This document shows positions 1 to 12,695 of a stretch of 64,000 nt of DNA, piece by piece. The stretch is from the NCBI RefSeq assembly GCF_008831285.2, contig NC_045140.1, forward strand, positions 26,802,131 to 26,866,130. Reading direction: 5' to 3'. This stretch comes from Nymphaea colorata (lineage: Eukaryota; Streptophyta; Magnoliopsida; Nymphaeales; Nymphaeaceae). A program made the translations under genes and the position numbers. Position 1 is the first letter of the stretch, and every line of letters starts with the position of its first letter. The notes under the pieces were generated by a model. That model was given only the letters and a program-made list of their open reading frames with translations, ran no database searches and was not told where the DNA came from.

Positions 1-2970
1 TATTGCCTGTCCCTCCCAATATATGTCTGCTATACTGTTAAGGTCAACGCATCCTTTCTCATAAAAGGACGCAAAGTCGAGGGATTGTCGACTGATTGAA
101 CGATATCTAGGAAATACATCATTTCTGGAAAAAAAAAGAAAGAAAGAAAGAAAGACACCAAGTTTTGGGTATCCGGTTTGCTGCCAAATGAATGTCAGTC
201 GAGGTATCAGTTCAGCGACCGCAAATGGTAGTAATGCCATTTCTTTTATACATGGAAAGGAGAAATTGTTTTCTAACTCAAATGAAAAACATCGGAGAGC
301 TTGTTTCTTTGCACATATTCCCCACATAACATGACTTAGGCGACCGGAAAGTAAGGCATTTATCTGAACACGTGAAACGGAGACTGTTTCCAAAGTTATA
401 GTAAACAAGTGAGCCTGAATGGAAATTTTCATTTTCAAAGTATGCACAGAAAAGGCGAGACATAGGTATCAAGTGGGGTGGCAAAAATCCTCCTTTTTTT
501 TCACTAGATTCTAAATCAACTTCTGTTGAATTCAATAGTGTAGCTTGTAGAATTGTCTTTTTATGAGAGACCAATTGTTAGTTTGATTATCGTGACAAAC
601 ACAACTTTTAAGTTGAAGGGAGTAACTATAAGTTCATTTAAATTTTCATGTAGCACTAAACACTTGAGGGTATAAAAAAAAAAAAACTTCAGCCTATCAA
701 CCAGGCATGGAATCACCCAAAACTCAATTCAAGTGAAATATCTCTCTCTCTCTCTCTAACTTATACCTGTTTGGATGCAGTTTCAGCAAGTAGATCCAAA
801 CGACAGCTTTTGATTACATGTTAGTACGGGGAAGGATCCTGCTCTACGCATCCTTGGACCTAATTGGTAGTCGGTTGCAGGTGGCTCCACACTGAAAATC
901 TTACACGTGATGTCTCCACCCCCAGTCGTTCTCAGTCGTCAGCTGTTTGGGACCGGATCTAGATTTTGTCTCAAGTTTTGAATCTTTGATCTAGCTCTCT
1001 AGCGATCACGTCATGTTCAAAAGCTGGCAACCGGGTTGGATGTCGATGCAATCCATCCTGGATCCTGTAGTTCCACAAGGAAATGGTTGTTCCGGCTGTC
1101 GATTTAACTGGGGGAAAAGCAACGGCCTGGAAAGTGACTGTAAATTATTTAAGAATATCGGGACACCATTAACAGGAAAACCCCATCACAGCCTACTTGA
1201 TTTGCTCCCCACCAATGGTGTTTCATCAATGTGAACCCCAGATGGTGCTTAATCTCACAAAAGCACTTTTTCAAAGCAATCTTTGATTTCAATCGTTCTT
1301 TTCTTGTGGTTTTTCTTTTGTTTTTTTATTGATAGACAGTCACCTTGGGAACATTAATCATGTACCATTTGACCCCTCCACCGCTTGCATTGTGAACAGA
1401 AGAAATCAATTGAAGGTAGAGAGGGAGACAGTTGTGAATTAGCTGGTAACAGAGAGAGAGCCGATAAAATGGAGAGAGAGAGAGAATTGTGAAGTAGCTG
1501 GTAACATGGGGGTTCTTCTTTATCAGCAGGTGGATGCCACCTGTTTCCTGATTTTCCCCGCCTCGGTTCTGTCTTCTGCTGTTAATGGAACACAGGGGCC
1601 CCTTCACCTACTTAGCGCCAAAATTTCTCCTTGCGTTGGCCTTTTCTTTTCATGGCTTAGTCTTGACAGAAGGGGAAGTAATGGAAAAGAAATAAACTAC
1701 CAGAGAGAAATTCACCTTTTTCGATACGTAGCTTCCATTAAGTCAAATGAAATCTCATTTTGGCGGACAAATCTCGTTGTTTATATATGATTAGACGCCC
1801 CACCAGTCCCATGTGGGCTAATAAAGTTGGCATCCACTGCACAGGTCTACCTGAGGGTGTGTATATCACATAATCTGCTGCTGGAAAGCTGGAAATTTGG
1901 TCGGACTCTCCGTTCATTTAGCTTATTGACGAACCATTTGTTCAATCCAATCCTCGTTTGGTCATCTCAATCGTGAGCTGGTTCGATGTTGGTAGTCTAA
2001 AAAAATGTGAAAAAACACCACCTGATCCAACCAGTTATGAGAATGCAAAACGTATCAAACGCCGGTGACCTGATTCAGTTCAAACTCAGAGGTTGCTTGG
2101 GAGTGTGACCACGGCCACATCTAAGGAGGAGCTGCGTGCTCGAGGTGGTCAGAAGGAATGGGAAAGAAAATGAACAGCACCAAGAACAAAGAACAAAAAA
2201 AAAAGCATGAGCATCAGCACAAGCACCAGCAGAAGTTGCAGCACCGGAATCTACCTTTTCTCTGTTCAATTCAGCCATTTCTTTTTGCCAGTTTGATGGA
2301 CCACCAGGTCACCCCACCTTTTTAAGGCAATACGGATCAATCTTTGACTACCATTATCAGACAAGGAACCACACGTGAGCTCTCTCTCTCTCTCACCTCA
2401 TCAGTGGATTCATGTGGCTGATGTCTCTGTCAAACCGAACGTCAGACAGACGAGACAATTATCATTTATTACACAGATAAGGATGAGAACACGAGTGAAG
2501 TCAGTACAAAATTCAATCCATTCCTCTTGTCATCTCCTAGCTTGCCTTATACAAGAATATAATGGAACCACGGCCACAGTAGAACCAAAAAAACACAAAA
2601 AGGTGAAAACAAGGGATGGAAAAGAACAGAACAAAAAGAAAGAACGAATTGCGAACATGAATGTACCATCTTTTGTTCATGAAGGGCCTGTTCGAGCTGA
2701 CCTCCCTCTGCAGAGTGCAAACCAAATTTTAGAGGGCTCTTCTTCCTCTCCTCTCGTCTGTCCCTCTTATACTCAGGGCGATCGAAGTTCATACTCTTCA
2801 CTCTTCGCAACTCCAAGACTTTTATATGCATATATATATATATATATATATATATTGATGTTCTTTTTCCTTTATTATTTACAGTATGGTAATTCAAAAT
2901 GTATAGGTATGAAACAGGGGAGGCAAAAACAGGGGAGGGCCAAAATGAAACCAGGAAAGAATCGGGCTTC
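1..2970. other. gene-free left flank
   Basis: I see no supportable gene here. The open frames are short, low-complexity or lack recognisable protein features. The stretch holds a short CT run near 741-758, a GA-rich patch around 1449-1486 and the 3' flank of the receptor kinase gene that ends at 2971. A 20-base segment at 1432-1451 (starting ttgtgaattagctgg) recurs with one change at 1487-1506, a small local duplication 55 bases apart. Confidence 0.6.
2829..2855. repeat. (TA)n microsatellite
   Basis: An uninterrupted TA run of about 13 units lies roughly 115 bases downstream of the receptor kinase stop codon, probably in or near its 3' untranslated region. Confidence 0.9.
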
Positions 2971-5900
2971 TCACACTCGTTCCTTTATCTTCTCAACAAT
3001 TGTGGCGTCTCCTATGGAGAAGGTGTCGAGGTCACTGTCTGACTCCATCTGGAGCTCCTTGAACATGGCCATTACTTGAATCATTGTCGGCCGTCGGAGA
3101 GGCCTATCATCCAAACATTCGGAGGCGATTTTTAAGTACTGGTAGAGCTCGGACTCATTGGTTTCCTCGTGTAGGAGCAGGGGATCGAATATTTCAATTG
3201 CCCTCTTCTCCCTCATTAACTGCTTAGCCCAACCGACAAGATTGCTGTCGCCAAATTCAGCGGGATCAATGGGCCTCTTGCCTGAGATGAGCTCCAACAG
3301 AACGACACCATAACTGTAGACATCACCCTTAGTGGTGCACCTGAAGCTCTGGTAGTATTCCGGCGGGACGTAACCTGGCGTCCCGGCGAGGGTGCTGACG
3401 CTAAGATGAGTGTCCAGAGCGTTCATGAGTCTTGCCATTCCGAAATCGGACACCCTCGCTTCCAGATTTTCATCCAATAGCACGTTGCTGGACTTCATGT
3501 CTCTGTGGATTATATGGGGAATGCAGCTATGGTGAAGGAAAGCCAGGCCCCTTGCAGCCCCGATCGCAATCTTCTTCCTTGCGGCCCAATTGAGCTTGTC
3601 AGTGGCACCCCACTTTGCTTTGTCGTGGAGGACATTCTCCAGGCTTCCCCATTTCATGTATTCGTAGACCAGGAGCCTTTCTTCTCCAATTTTGCAGTAG
3701 CCGAGCAGAGGAACGAGGTTCCGGTGCTTGATCTTCCCAATGGTTTCCATCTCGGCCATGAATTCCCGATCGCCCTGTCCTGTTACATGGATGAGTTTCT
3801 TTACGGCCACGACGTGGCCGTCCTTCAGTCGGGCCTTGTAGACCTCGCCGAACCCGCCGGAACCGATCAAGCTCTCTGCGCTGAACCCGTTAGTGGCGTC
3901 CAGCAGATGAGCGAAGGTGAGCTTCCGGAGCGGCTTCTCGAACGTGGCAATGTTAATGCTCAGCGGCTCCAGCACGCCGGAGAGCTTCCAGGTAGTGCTC
4001 CCGGTAGTGGGTAGGCTCTCAATGTACCCGCCTCTCTTCTCTTCCTGCTTCTGCTGCTTCTGTATCCTCCACAAAGCTAACACAAGGCCGGCAATGACGA
4101 GCAGCGAGGCACCCACCCCGGCAGCAATGCTCGCCGCCAGCGATCGGTTTCTCCTTCTGAGGTCTGCACCGGCAACCCCTGGCTGGGCGTTGGAATTGTC
4201 CGAGCCGCAGGGAGGTAATGGGAGTCCACAGAGGCCGGAATTGTTGGCGTAGCGAGACGCCGGGAAGGTGGTCAACTGGCCACCGGAAGGTATGGGGCCG
4301 CTGAGATTATTGTTCGAGACGTCGAAATCATCCAGGAGATATAGTCCGCCGAGAGAAGCAGGAATGGTGCCTTCTAGGTGGTTGTAGGAGAGGTCAAGGC
4401 CCATGATGTAGGTGAGACCTCCGAAGGAAGCGGGAATCGTCCCTGTTATCTGGTTGTGCGCCAAGTTAAGGGACTGAAGGTAAGGCATGAACCCGAGACT
4501 GTCCGGCATAGTACCCGTCAGAGAGTTGTAGGAGAGATCCAGGAATATCATTGTCCCATTCACGACGTAATTGTAGACCGTGGTGCCGGTGTAGATTCTG
4601 GTAGAGGGGCAAGCGTGCACCATGGGGTACCCTGCCAGCCTATCAGTTCGGATGCCGAAGAACTCGAACAGCCCGCCGGCCCCGCGGCACGCCATGCCCC
4701 CTTGGTTCCTAACGAAGGCGAATTGTCTCCCGGAGACAACGCCGGCTACAATGCGGCCGGCCTGCGCGGCGAGCTCCGCGGGGATAGAGCCGGTGAGTTT
4801 GTTGTCGTTGAGGTCGAGCCATATGAGGTTGCTACAGCTGCCTAGCTCCTTGGGAATCGGCCCGGACAGCGAATTGTTGCCTAGCTGCAGGATCGATAGA
4901 CGCTGGAGGCGGCCCATGCCGGCCGGGATGGGGCCAGAGAGGCGGTTGTTGGACATGGAGACCCAGACGAGAGCGCCGCAGTTGGTGATGCTCCCAGGGA
5001 TGCTGCCAGTAATGAAGTTGTTGTTGAGGATTAGGCTCTCGAGAGCAGTGCTGCTCTGGCCGGTGCAGAGCGTGTCGGGCATCTCGCCGGAGAGTTGGTT
5101 GGCCCAGAGGACAAGGTCAGTGAGCTTGGGCAGCGTCCAGATCTGGAGCGGGATGGGTCCCTGGAAAAAGTTGAAGCTCAGGTCCAGGTTGCGGAGCTCC
5201 CTGCACTTCCCCAGCTCCGCCGGCAGCGGTCCGGACAACTGGTTGTCAGAGAGAAGGAACATCCGCAGTGAGGTCATCAAGTCGCAGAACCCGGAGGGAA
5301 CGGTCCCGGACAGGCCGTTGGCGCTCAAGTCCAGAACCTGCAGTGCGGTACAATTGGAGAGGGAAAGCGGCAGGCCGCCGGTGAGATTGTTGAAGGGGAG
5401 GCGCAATTCCCTGAGCGACGGCATCGTGCTGAGGACCTCTTCTCTCAGGAACGTAAGCTGGTTGCTCCCGAGGTTGATGCTTTCCAGGGAACGGCAAGCA
5501 GAGGCGAAGGTGGATGGGATACCGCCGGTGATGGCATTGTAGGACAGGTCAAGCTGCCGGAGACTCCCGCAGAGGGACCCCAGTTCCGACGGAATCTCGC
5601 CGGCGAACTTGTTCTTCGCCAGGTAGAGAATCTCCAATGCGGGCAGCTTCGCTAACAAGGGAGGTATCTTGGGTCCGAGAGAGTTCCCAGAGAGGACGAG
5701 GCTCCGGAGCTGCCGGCAGTTCACTATGGTCGCCGGAACTCCACCGGTCAAGCGGGGGTTGAAGGAGAGATCAAGCACAGCGAGGTTGCCGCAATCTGCC
5801 CCAAGGGAGAAAGAGGAGAGGTCGCCGGAGAGGTTGTTGTGGGAGAGGTCCAGGACGTTCAGGGAGCGCAGGATGGTGCAGTTGCCGGGGCCCCCGGAGC

Positions 5901-6648
5901 AGGTGGTCACCAAGAGGTTGGGCGGGAGGTCGTTGGCGAGGACATTAGCAGAGAGGTTGAGGCTCTTCAGGTTGGTGCAGGCCGAAACACTAATCAGACC
6001 TCCGGTGAGCTTATTGCTGGATAGGTCCACGGCGGTGAGGTTCCGGCAGTTGGACAGGGTGTGGTTGAGAAAGGCGGCGCCGGAAATCAGGTTGTGGGAG
6101 AGGTCCAGAAATTGGAGGGAGGGGCCACACTTCAAAGGGGAGCTGCCAGAGAGGGAGTTGTGGGAAAGGTTGAGGAAGGCAAGACCGGCGCAGGGAGCGA
6201 GAAACTCCGGAGGGAGCGCCGCCGTGAGGTTGTTCAGAGAGAGGTCGACCACCTGGAGGCTGCAACTTACCTGTGAGGGAGGCGAGGAGCTGCTGAGGTT
6301 GCCAATATTGAAGGCATTGCCTCCTAAGAGGAGGACCTGCAGTTGGTCCAGAGCCATCAGGTCGTCGACGTAGAGTGCTCCGGTGAGGCCGGCGCCGGTG
6401 AGGTCGAGCTTCGTAACTCTTCCCCCGCTGGAACAACTTATGCCCTTCCAGGAGCAGGGGCCGGCCGAGCTGCTGGAATTCGGCTTCCCCCATCCCTGCA
6501 ACACTCCTTGTGGGTCTCTCTCCACCCGACCTTTGAAAACAAGCAAGGCATTTAAGTCGCTCTGTGGGGAAGAAGATGATGAGACCGGTACAATGGCCGC
6601 CAAAAAGATGCTGGTTATGATGATGACGATGAGTGGCAGAGTCTCCAT
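2971..6648 (-). CDS. BRL1/BRL3-like: BRI1-like (BRL1/BRL3-type) LRR receptor kinase, complete, intronless
   Basis: The 1225-residue protein is a plasma-membrane brassinosteroid receptor of the BRI1 family. Residues 1-25 form a signal peptide. A paired-cysteine N-terminal cap follows (C65, C72). Leucine-rich repeats span about 80-620 and 700-790, interrupted by the family's island domain (about 625-697), which carries the steroid-binding signature [21 protein letters not shown]-terminal cysteine pair sits at C807 and C814, and the membrane helix is about 838-860. The kinase domain has the glycine loop GSGGFG (929-934), Lys950, HRD (1048-1050) and DFG (1068-1070), so it looks catalytically competent and is an RD kinase. 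The phrases [20 protein letters not shown] and [13 protein letters not shown] fit BRL1/BRL3 better than BRI1 itself. Single-exon structure is normal for this family. Length is close to Arabidopsis BRL1/BRL3 (about 1165), with some extra N-terminal sequence. The start is the first Met of the frame, directly followed by the signal peptide. From family knowledge, BRL proteins bind brassinolide, pair with SERK/BAK1 co-receptors and act largely in vascular tissue. Confidence 0.95.
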   Translation of the reverse strand: METLPLIVIIITSIFLAAIVPVSSSSSPQSDLNALLVFKGRVERDPQGVLQGWGKPNSSSSAGPCSWKGISCSSGGRVTKLDLTGAGLTGALYVDDLMALDQLQVLLLGGNAFNIGNLSSSSPPSQVSCSLQVVDLSLNNLTAALPPEFLAPCAGLAFLNLSHNSLSGSSPLKCGPSLQFLDLSHNLISGAAFLNHTLSNCRNLTAVDLSSNKLTGGLISVSACTNLKSLNLSANVLANDLPPNLLVTTCSGGPGNCTILRSLNVLDLSHNNLSGDLSSFSLGADCGNLAVLDLSFNPRLTGGVPATIVNCRQLRSLVLSGNSLGPKIPPLLAKLPALEILYLAKNKFAGEIPSELGSLCGSLRQLDLSYNAITGGIPSTFASACRSLESINLGSNQLTFLREEVLSTMPSLRELRLPFNNLTGGLPLSLSNCTALQVLDLSANGLSGTVPSGFCDLMTSLRMFLLSDNQLSGPLPAELGKCRELRNLDLSFNFFQGPIPLQIWTLPKLTDLVLWANQLSGEMPDTLCTGQSSTALESLILNNNFITGSIPGSITNCGALVWVSMSNNRLSGPIPAGMGRLQRLSILQLGNNSLSGPIPKELGSCSNLIWLDLNDNKLTGSIPAELAAQAGRIVAGVVSGRQFAFVRNQGGMACRGAGGLFEFFGIRTDRLAGYPMVHACPSTRIYTGTTVYNYVVNGTMIFLDLSYNSLTGTMPDSLGFMPYLQSLNLAHNQITGTIPASFGGLTYIMGLDLSYNHLEGTIPASLGGLYLLDDFDVSNNNLSGPIPSGGQLTTFPASRYANNSGLCGLPLPPCGSDNSNAQPGVAGADLRRRNRSLAASIAAGVGASLLVIAGLVLALWRIQKQQKQEEKRGGYIESLPTTGSTTWKLSGVLEPLSINIATFEKPLRKLTFAHLLDATNGFSAESLIGSGGFGEVYKARLKDGHVVAVKKLIHVTGQGDREFMAEMETIGKIKHRNLVPLLGYCKIGEERLLVYEYMKWGSLENVLHDKAKWGATDKLNWAARKKIAIGAARGLAFLHHSCIPHIIHRDMKSSNVLLDENLEARVSDFGMARLMNALDTHLSVSTLAGTPGYVPPEYYQSFRCTTKGDVYSYGVVLLELISGKRPIDPAEFGDSNLVGWAKQLMREKRAIEIFDPLLLHEETNESELYQYLKIASECLDDRPLRRPTMIQVMAMFKELQMESDSDLDTFSIGDATIVEKIKERV

Positions 6649-7620
6649 TCTTGGCTCCTTTTGTCCTTCCTTTTTCAGCTTTTCCTGCCAGTATGAGGCT
6701 TCCCGGTTCTGCTTTTGCCAAAGGCGTTGACGGGTGGTGGTGGTGGTGGAATTGCTTTATCTAGCAAAGCATTTTAATGGAGTAGCAGGGAAGGATCTTC
6801 TCCTTTCTTCCATTTCTCAATTTAGCTCAATCTTATTCGAGTCTGAAAACCGTCCTTTCTCCTCCTCATCTTGTCATGTTGCCTGAATCATACCAACATT
6901 TCTACAATAAAAAAAAAAAACTCCTTCCAACTGTCTGAGGATGAAGCCCAAGAGACTCTAATTAGCAGAGGAAGAAGAAGAGGAGGAGAAAAGGGCAACG
7001 GATTGGACGCCTTATTTGGACAGCAGAGGGAATATTTCAGAGACTTGTACGAGTTCGACTGAAATCCGGTGACCCGCAGACTCGACCACAACAATATCAA
7101 TGAGACAAAATTGGTCCAACCCTTTCCACCACTGATGTCTAACAAGAGAAGACGAGAAGGTGACAAGAGGGAAAAATGCTTAACGATTTGGAGTTACCTT
7201 CCAGATCATGAGACAGCCTTCGCTGCATACAGAGTTAACTCATGGCCGGCAGAGGCACTCCTCCTTTTCCTCCTCCTCTCGGTTAGTAAGCAGAGAAAAT
7301 AGATTGATCAGATCGGCGGCAAGAAACTGATACTCTTTCGGATTGCCGACCTGCCGTCGGCCAATTTGGCACAGAGAGAGAGAGACAGAGAGAGAGAGAG
7401 AGGCAAGGGAAGGGGTGGATGGAGGAGGTGTCCCCTCCTCTCCCTCTTCTTCCCCTTTGTATTCCTTTGCTTTTTTTTTTTATTTTTGGCTTTTCGAGTC
7501 AAGTCAAACACTTGGAACTTGATACCGAGGAGGTTCTGCCGCTGCCTTGGTGTGTGCGTGTGCCCATCGTCGTCCTCCTCCTCCTTCTAAACCCTTCGGT
7601 TGTTTTTCCTTCTCCCGTCT

Positions 7621-7675
7621 CCTCTTCTTCCTCCTCCTCCTCTTCTTCTTCTTCTTCTTCTTCTTCTTCTTCTTC
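7621..7675. repeat. (CTT/CTC)n microsatellite
   Basis: Pyrimidine-only trinucleotide run, mostly CTT. It lies about 1 kb upstream of the BRL start codon and belongs to a larger pyrimidine/purine-rich tract (about 7370-7835). Confidence 0.9.
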
Positions 7676-7795
7676 TGCTCAGCGTCCCATCGTCCCGTCG
7701 ACTCCTTCCACGGTCTCTCTTGGATAAAACACACGAGAGAGAAAGAGAGAGAGGGATCTCTCAGCTTACCCATCTCTTCTCCTTTTATATAATGA

Positions 7796-7801
<6 letters not shown>

Positions 7802-7834
<33 letters not shown>
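7802..7834. repeat. (CT)n microsatellite
   Basis: About 15 CT units in the same pyrimidine-rich tract upstream of BRL. On the BRL strand it reads as (GA)n. Confidence 0.9.
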
Positions 7835-9804
7835 GGTTGACGGAGTGGCACTCCATAACTCACGAGTTTCTGGTTGAGTGTCAAACTTAGATGAGACTTT
7901 TTGTCCTTAGCTTCTCTCTCTATCGAAGGTGACTTTCATGGACGGACATGGCCGGATACTTAATTCTCTTTACTTTAACGTACTAGAGAGCGTGAGAGAG
8001 TTGAAGGAGGTGGACAATGGCGACCAAGATTTCAGATACAAGTACTTGGACTCTAATACTTTCCGGTGGATAGACAAGTTCCATCAACCATTTCCATCCA
8101 ATCTCTTGTTTTATATGGCTTGCATTCGAAGCGCCATCCTCATGCTCATCCTCACCGGGCTTTATTCAATTTTTTTCTATCAACCTATGTTGGTTAACAA
8201 TGCTCATACTATACAATTGGAATGGATAATACTCAAACTATATTCTTCAAGTAGTGTTTGAATGGGTGGATTAGATGTCTCGGGAGTAGAAGGACCTCTG
8301 TTCTTTAATTAGGAGTATCTTGGTCATTTTACCAGCCACAGTTTCTTTTCCGGCGCCTTTGTTTTTAACGGTCATCTCCATCCGAAAAATCAAGGTATCA
8401 TGGCCTTCATGTCGATGGCATTTCACTCCTTTTGAAGAAAAGAGAATAATATTTTCTTCTCCTTTTTTGTTAGTTTAAAAACCATAAATTTGTTATTCAT
8501 CATTTGGTGGACGCACAGTTGTTTTAATCAATTTTGAGCCATCCGGCTATGTGGTCGGCTCGATAAGGATCAAACAATGAGAATTTGATATTCAACGTGT
8601 TCGCAACGTTTTCAATCGTTAATTTTAAAATCTCACAGAGCATAAAAACCCTAAACTTTTTGATAAGAAAAAATAATGTTACTTTTCATTTAAAAGGTAT
8701 AATTCAAGTGTCAAGAAAGCAATCGAAAAATCCTACCACCCAAACGAGAGCAGAAGCTTCCCTTTCTTCGTTTCTGAGCTCAAGGCTGCCTCGATGTCTT
8801 AAGAAGGTGTTTATGCTGCCGTGAGCAGTGGTTTGAACCAACCAACTAACAAGCCTACCAGCCATTGATCCCACTAGTACGCCGACGCCACTTGGGAAAA
8901 GCATTCTTGTTGAATCGACTGGGCAAATGAGATGGATGGATAATCACAAATTGAAATCCTAGCAGCGACAAGTAGATGATACTTGTCGACTCGTGGGCTT
9001 AAGTTTAAAGGTTGATGCCATGGAAGCTCGAAAACCATATTAGATACACAATACACCTAGTCATATAATATTAATATCGCACAAACCCTAGAGTACGCAA
9101 AAAGCCAAGTATTTTTTATGGGACCCGAAATAACACAAGACCCGAGCTGGGCCGACTGAAAAGGAATCTTTATGGGCGCCAAGAAGGAATTTTTGGAGCC
9201 TTGGGGTGGTTGGGTGGTCCAAATCCGAGATTGGACCCGGAGGTATCTAAGCTTTGAAAAGACATCCCGAACCTTCCTTTCTTTGTCCTTCTTGATCTAA
9301 TGTCTTATATATGTGCCTTTTCTTTACTTAATGTTATTAATTTAGGTCTTCCTTTATGACATTCCGGATTCGTTCCCGCAATTCAAATGGTTTTAGAATT
9401 TTGTTTTTCTCTTTTGCTTGTTCCATGCGAGTGATTGATCGAAAGGCAAGACAAATTGAGAAGCAGTCTCGTTTATGGAAGATGCGCACTCGCTGGTCAA
9501 AAAGCAAGTCGATGGTCCTACTCCTCACCCACCGGCAAGCTATCAATTCCAAATATCTTAGATTCTTGCACCTTCGTATACTTGTATCAAATTTCACTAA
9601 GACTGACGCACTCAAACACGAGTTGAAGAATTCCGAGCTTCGCTCTTGAAATGCTGTGATTCAAGACGCGTTTGAGTCTAAACCTTCTATTACATTTCTT
9701 CTCATCATTAATGAATGATTGATTGGTAAGAAAAAGAGAGAGACACCGCGCCAACTTGTAATTAGAAGCATAATATCCACAAAAATCAAATTCATAGTAT
9801 TTTT

Positions 9805-9806
<2 letters not shown>

Positions 9807-9870
<64 letters not shown>

Positions 9871-9884
9871 AGAGAGAGAGAGAT
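9807..9884. repeat. compound (TA)n(GA)n microsatellite
   Basis: About 30 TA units run straight into a GA run. The same order recurs at 20105-20187 and 49296-49358. Confidence 0.92.
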
Positions 9885-12664
9885 GCACATACACGTGCAC
9901 ACACGCGCACACAAGTATGCATTTTGTCTCCGTGTGCATGCAGCTAACCGTGCGCTACATCTGCCCACACGTTTGCTTGTCTCCTGTCGCCTTTTCCTAG
10001 GGACTCAAATGGGTGGCACATAGGTTGCACTCAAGCCCTTATCAAGTGTAATCTTATTCAACTAAGATCATTTATACCAAATCCAAAAGCGACTTTACAT
10101 AGTAGTTAAGAACTTAAGATTACATCATTATTGGAAAAAAGTTAGAAAATTATATGGACAATTATATATCAGGTTATCCCTTGGTAAATTTGCTTTTGTG
10201 AACAAGGAATCTCAACCCTCATTTCATGTAAAAGAAAGAAGTTAACAAATAACAGTCCAAGTGTGTTACTTGTTACAGTGCTTCTGTCAACTAAAGTGTC
10301 TTGATTCTACTGTTTACAATACAAGGAAGTAATTGAATAACGACGCACTTTCTACACAACTACCTGTTCGACTAGCTATGGTATGACTATATATATATAT
10401 ATATATATGATGAAAAGTGCCAATGGTTTCTTGTGTTCCATTTTTGGTTGACCAAGGGACAAACATCTATCCAAGCATTGGTTGGTAGGCAATTGATAAA
10501 ACTGGTCCTGATCTTCCTACAGGTGGACGCGACCTGTTTTTAATTAAATCATACAGAAGCAGAGACATAATTGTTGGATTTGATTTCAAGACATGCTTTC
10601 AACTAAGTCGCCATGGCTGTTCAGTCGTCAACGATGAACCTAAAAAAATCAAATCAGATCTGCCATTACTAACTAACACCAGTTAACTGTGAACGCTGCC
10701 CACGTTGACCCTTGTTTTGAGAAGCAAGTTGAGGTTTGATGGACACAGCTCGGGAGTCGAACTCTCACTTCATTAGAAAACCTGACAGTCTTCATTATGC
10801 ATTTCTTTGCTAATAAGCAAGTAGAGGATAGATGGACCGAGCTTGAGAGTTGATCTCATTCAACTTGAAGGTGTTTAACTCCAATTTCTTAGTTAGTTCA
10901 TCTAAAAATCTTCGTTGGCAGTTAAAAATAGGAGGCATTTGATAGTCTCGGATCTATGATGCTCGGAGTGATGGAACAATAAATTTTTGATGCAAAATTT
11001 TTCAAGTCTCTTTTATGTTCTGAACACCATAAACCTAAGATCCAACCATTGTGGGGTTTGATATGAGATCCATAGTCTTCAAAATTTCATAGTCACAAAA
11101 AACAAACGTGTTATTTTCGAAAAAACTACGAAAATAAGAACATGAGAAAATGAAATGTTGTTTAAAACTTTAAAAAAATGCATTTTGTTTAAAATAAATG
11201 TTAAAAAAGAAAACATGTTTTTTTCATGTTTTTAATGCCCAATAGTTTCTTAAATTTTTTATTTTTTAATTGTTGCAAATCTACTCAATGTTTGTGTTAT
11301 TATTTTGTCACTTATTTCACTTTTTTTTAAATTTTTTAAAAATACAATTTTTCTTATTTTTTTCTCATATTCTCCAAGTCTATCAATATTGTACTAAAAA
11401 AAAAAACTCATCATTTAATACTCTAAAACGTTATTTGTAACTGTACTTCAAATTTGTGATAATCTCGAATCAAGGTGATAAAACACGTCAAAGAAAGAAA
11501 GAAAGATGGATTCATTGTCCCGAATTCAAAAATTTTGGTTCCTTGGAGAGAGCACCAAGTGAGTCTCACCATTTGCAATGCATGTGACCGTGTCGGAAAG
11601 TGGGGAAAGTAATCCGATACTCGATACAAACAGTTGAGCTCGTATTTCTACAGCATCATTATTGTTTTTTTCTCAAGAAAATTTTACGTGAAGACAAGAT
11701 TTGGAGAAGAACGGATGCCCCGAGTCTAGTGGGTGACGCTTACACTGCATGCACACAATTTTTAAAATTGCAAACGGTATCGGATTTTGTGCCGGCGTTG
11801 ATTTCCGGGATCATCGGTAAAAGGGCCTTCGTTTTCATCGTAATATTCTATGCATTTTTGGAGCGTATGCCGTCATTTTCCTTTCGTTTGGTTCGATCCA
11901 GTGGTGGGTGCAGAGTTGTGGGGAGAGAGGCGATGGCGTGAATGTTCGGTGCTCCGGCGACAATCTCATCGAAGCAAATGACTCGCTCCCCAAATACAGC
12001 CATGGATGTTTGAGCCCATCTCCCTTTCTTCATCAATGTGAATCTAACACTTTGCTTTACTTCCATCTCAATCTTCCGGGTTTTCGGGTTCCCTTTTCTT
12101 TTTCCTCTGGCTTTTTCTGCTTCCCCCCCCTTTGAATGGTGCTCGTTAATGGCGTATAATCCATTCCCACCTGCAGGTTTCTCTGCATTCTAATTAAAAA
12201 CACTTGATCAGATCCTTAATTAAAGTGAGACAAGAACCGCTCCCAGTTTTTGTAAACCCCTGCTTCAAAATTCTACATTATTCAAGCTACCAGATTGAAG
12301 ACTAATCATAAGATTTACAAATAATATGTGGATGCTGCTAGTCAACAAGCTGCAAGATCTGTAGGCCGCATCGATCCACAATGTAATAAATGCTCAGAGA
12401 TATCAGGTGGACCTGAAAGAAAGACGTCATGGGCAGCTTTTAATGGCGCGAGAAGGGCATCTGTGGAGGGCACGCAATGCGATTGCTGAGCATGTCTTCC
12501 GTGAAGACAATGCATTTATTTAATGCAGCCATGGCTAAATTTTAAACACAGAAGGAGATCTAGAGAGAGAAAGAGAGAGTTTGACCACCATGGATACAAT
12601 CATATGGAGAGAGAGAGACTAGCATACAACCATGAATTGATACTCATCTTGTCTGAACCCGGTG

Positions 12665-12695
<31 letters not shown>

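Noticed and set aside
3505..6555. Long open frames on the plus strand across the receptor kinase gene (for example 4622-5542 and 5669-6373)
   Set aside because: They are antisense or shifted reflections of the GC-rich BRL coding sequence. They have no recognisable domains, while the BRL frame explains the whole stretch.
7366..7890. Several frames of 67-126 codons upstream of BRL
   Set aside because: They are translations of CT/GA and CTT microsatellites (poly-Ser/Leu, Arg-Glu or Lys/Arg runs).
11848..12135. Overlapping frames on both strands around 11850-12135
   Set aside because: Moderately complex sequence, but no family resemblance, no splice partners and no supporting context.
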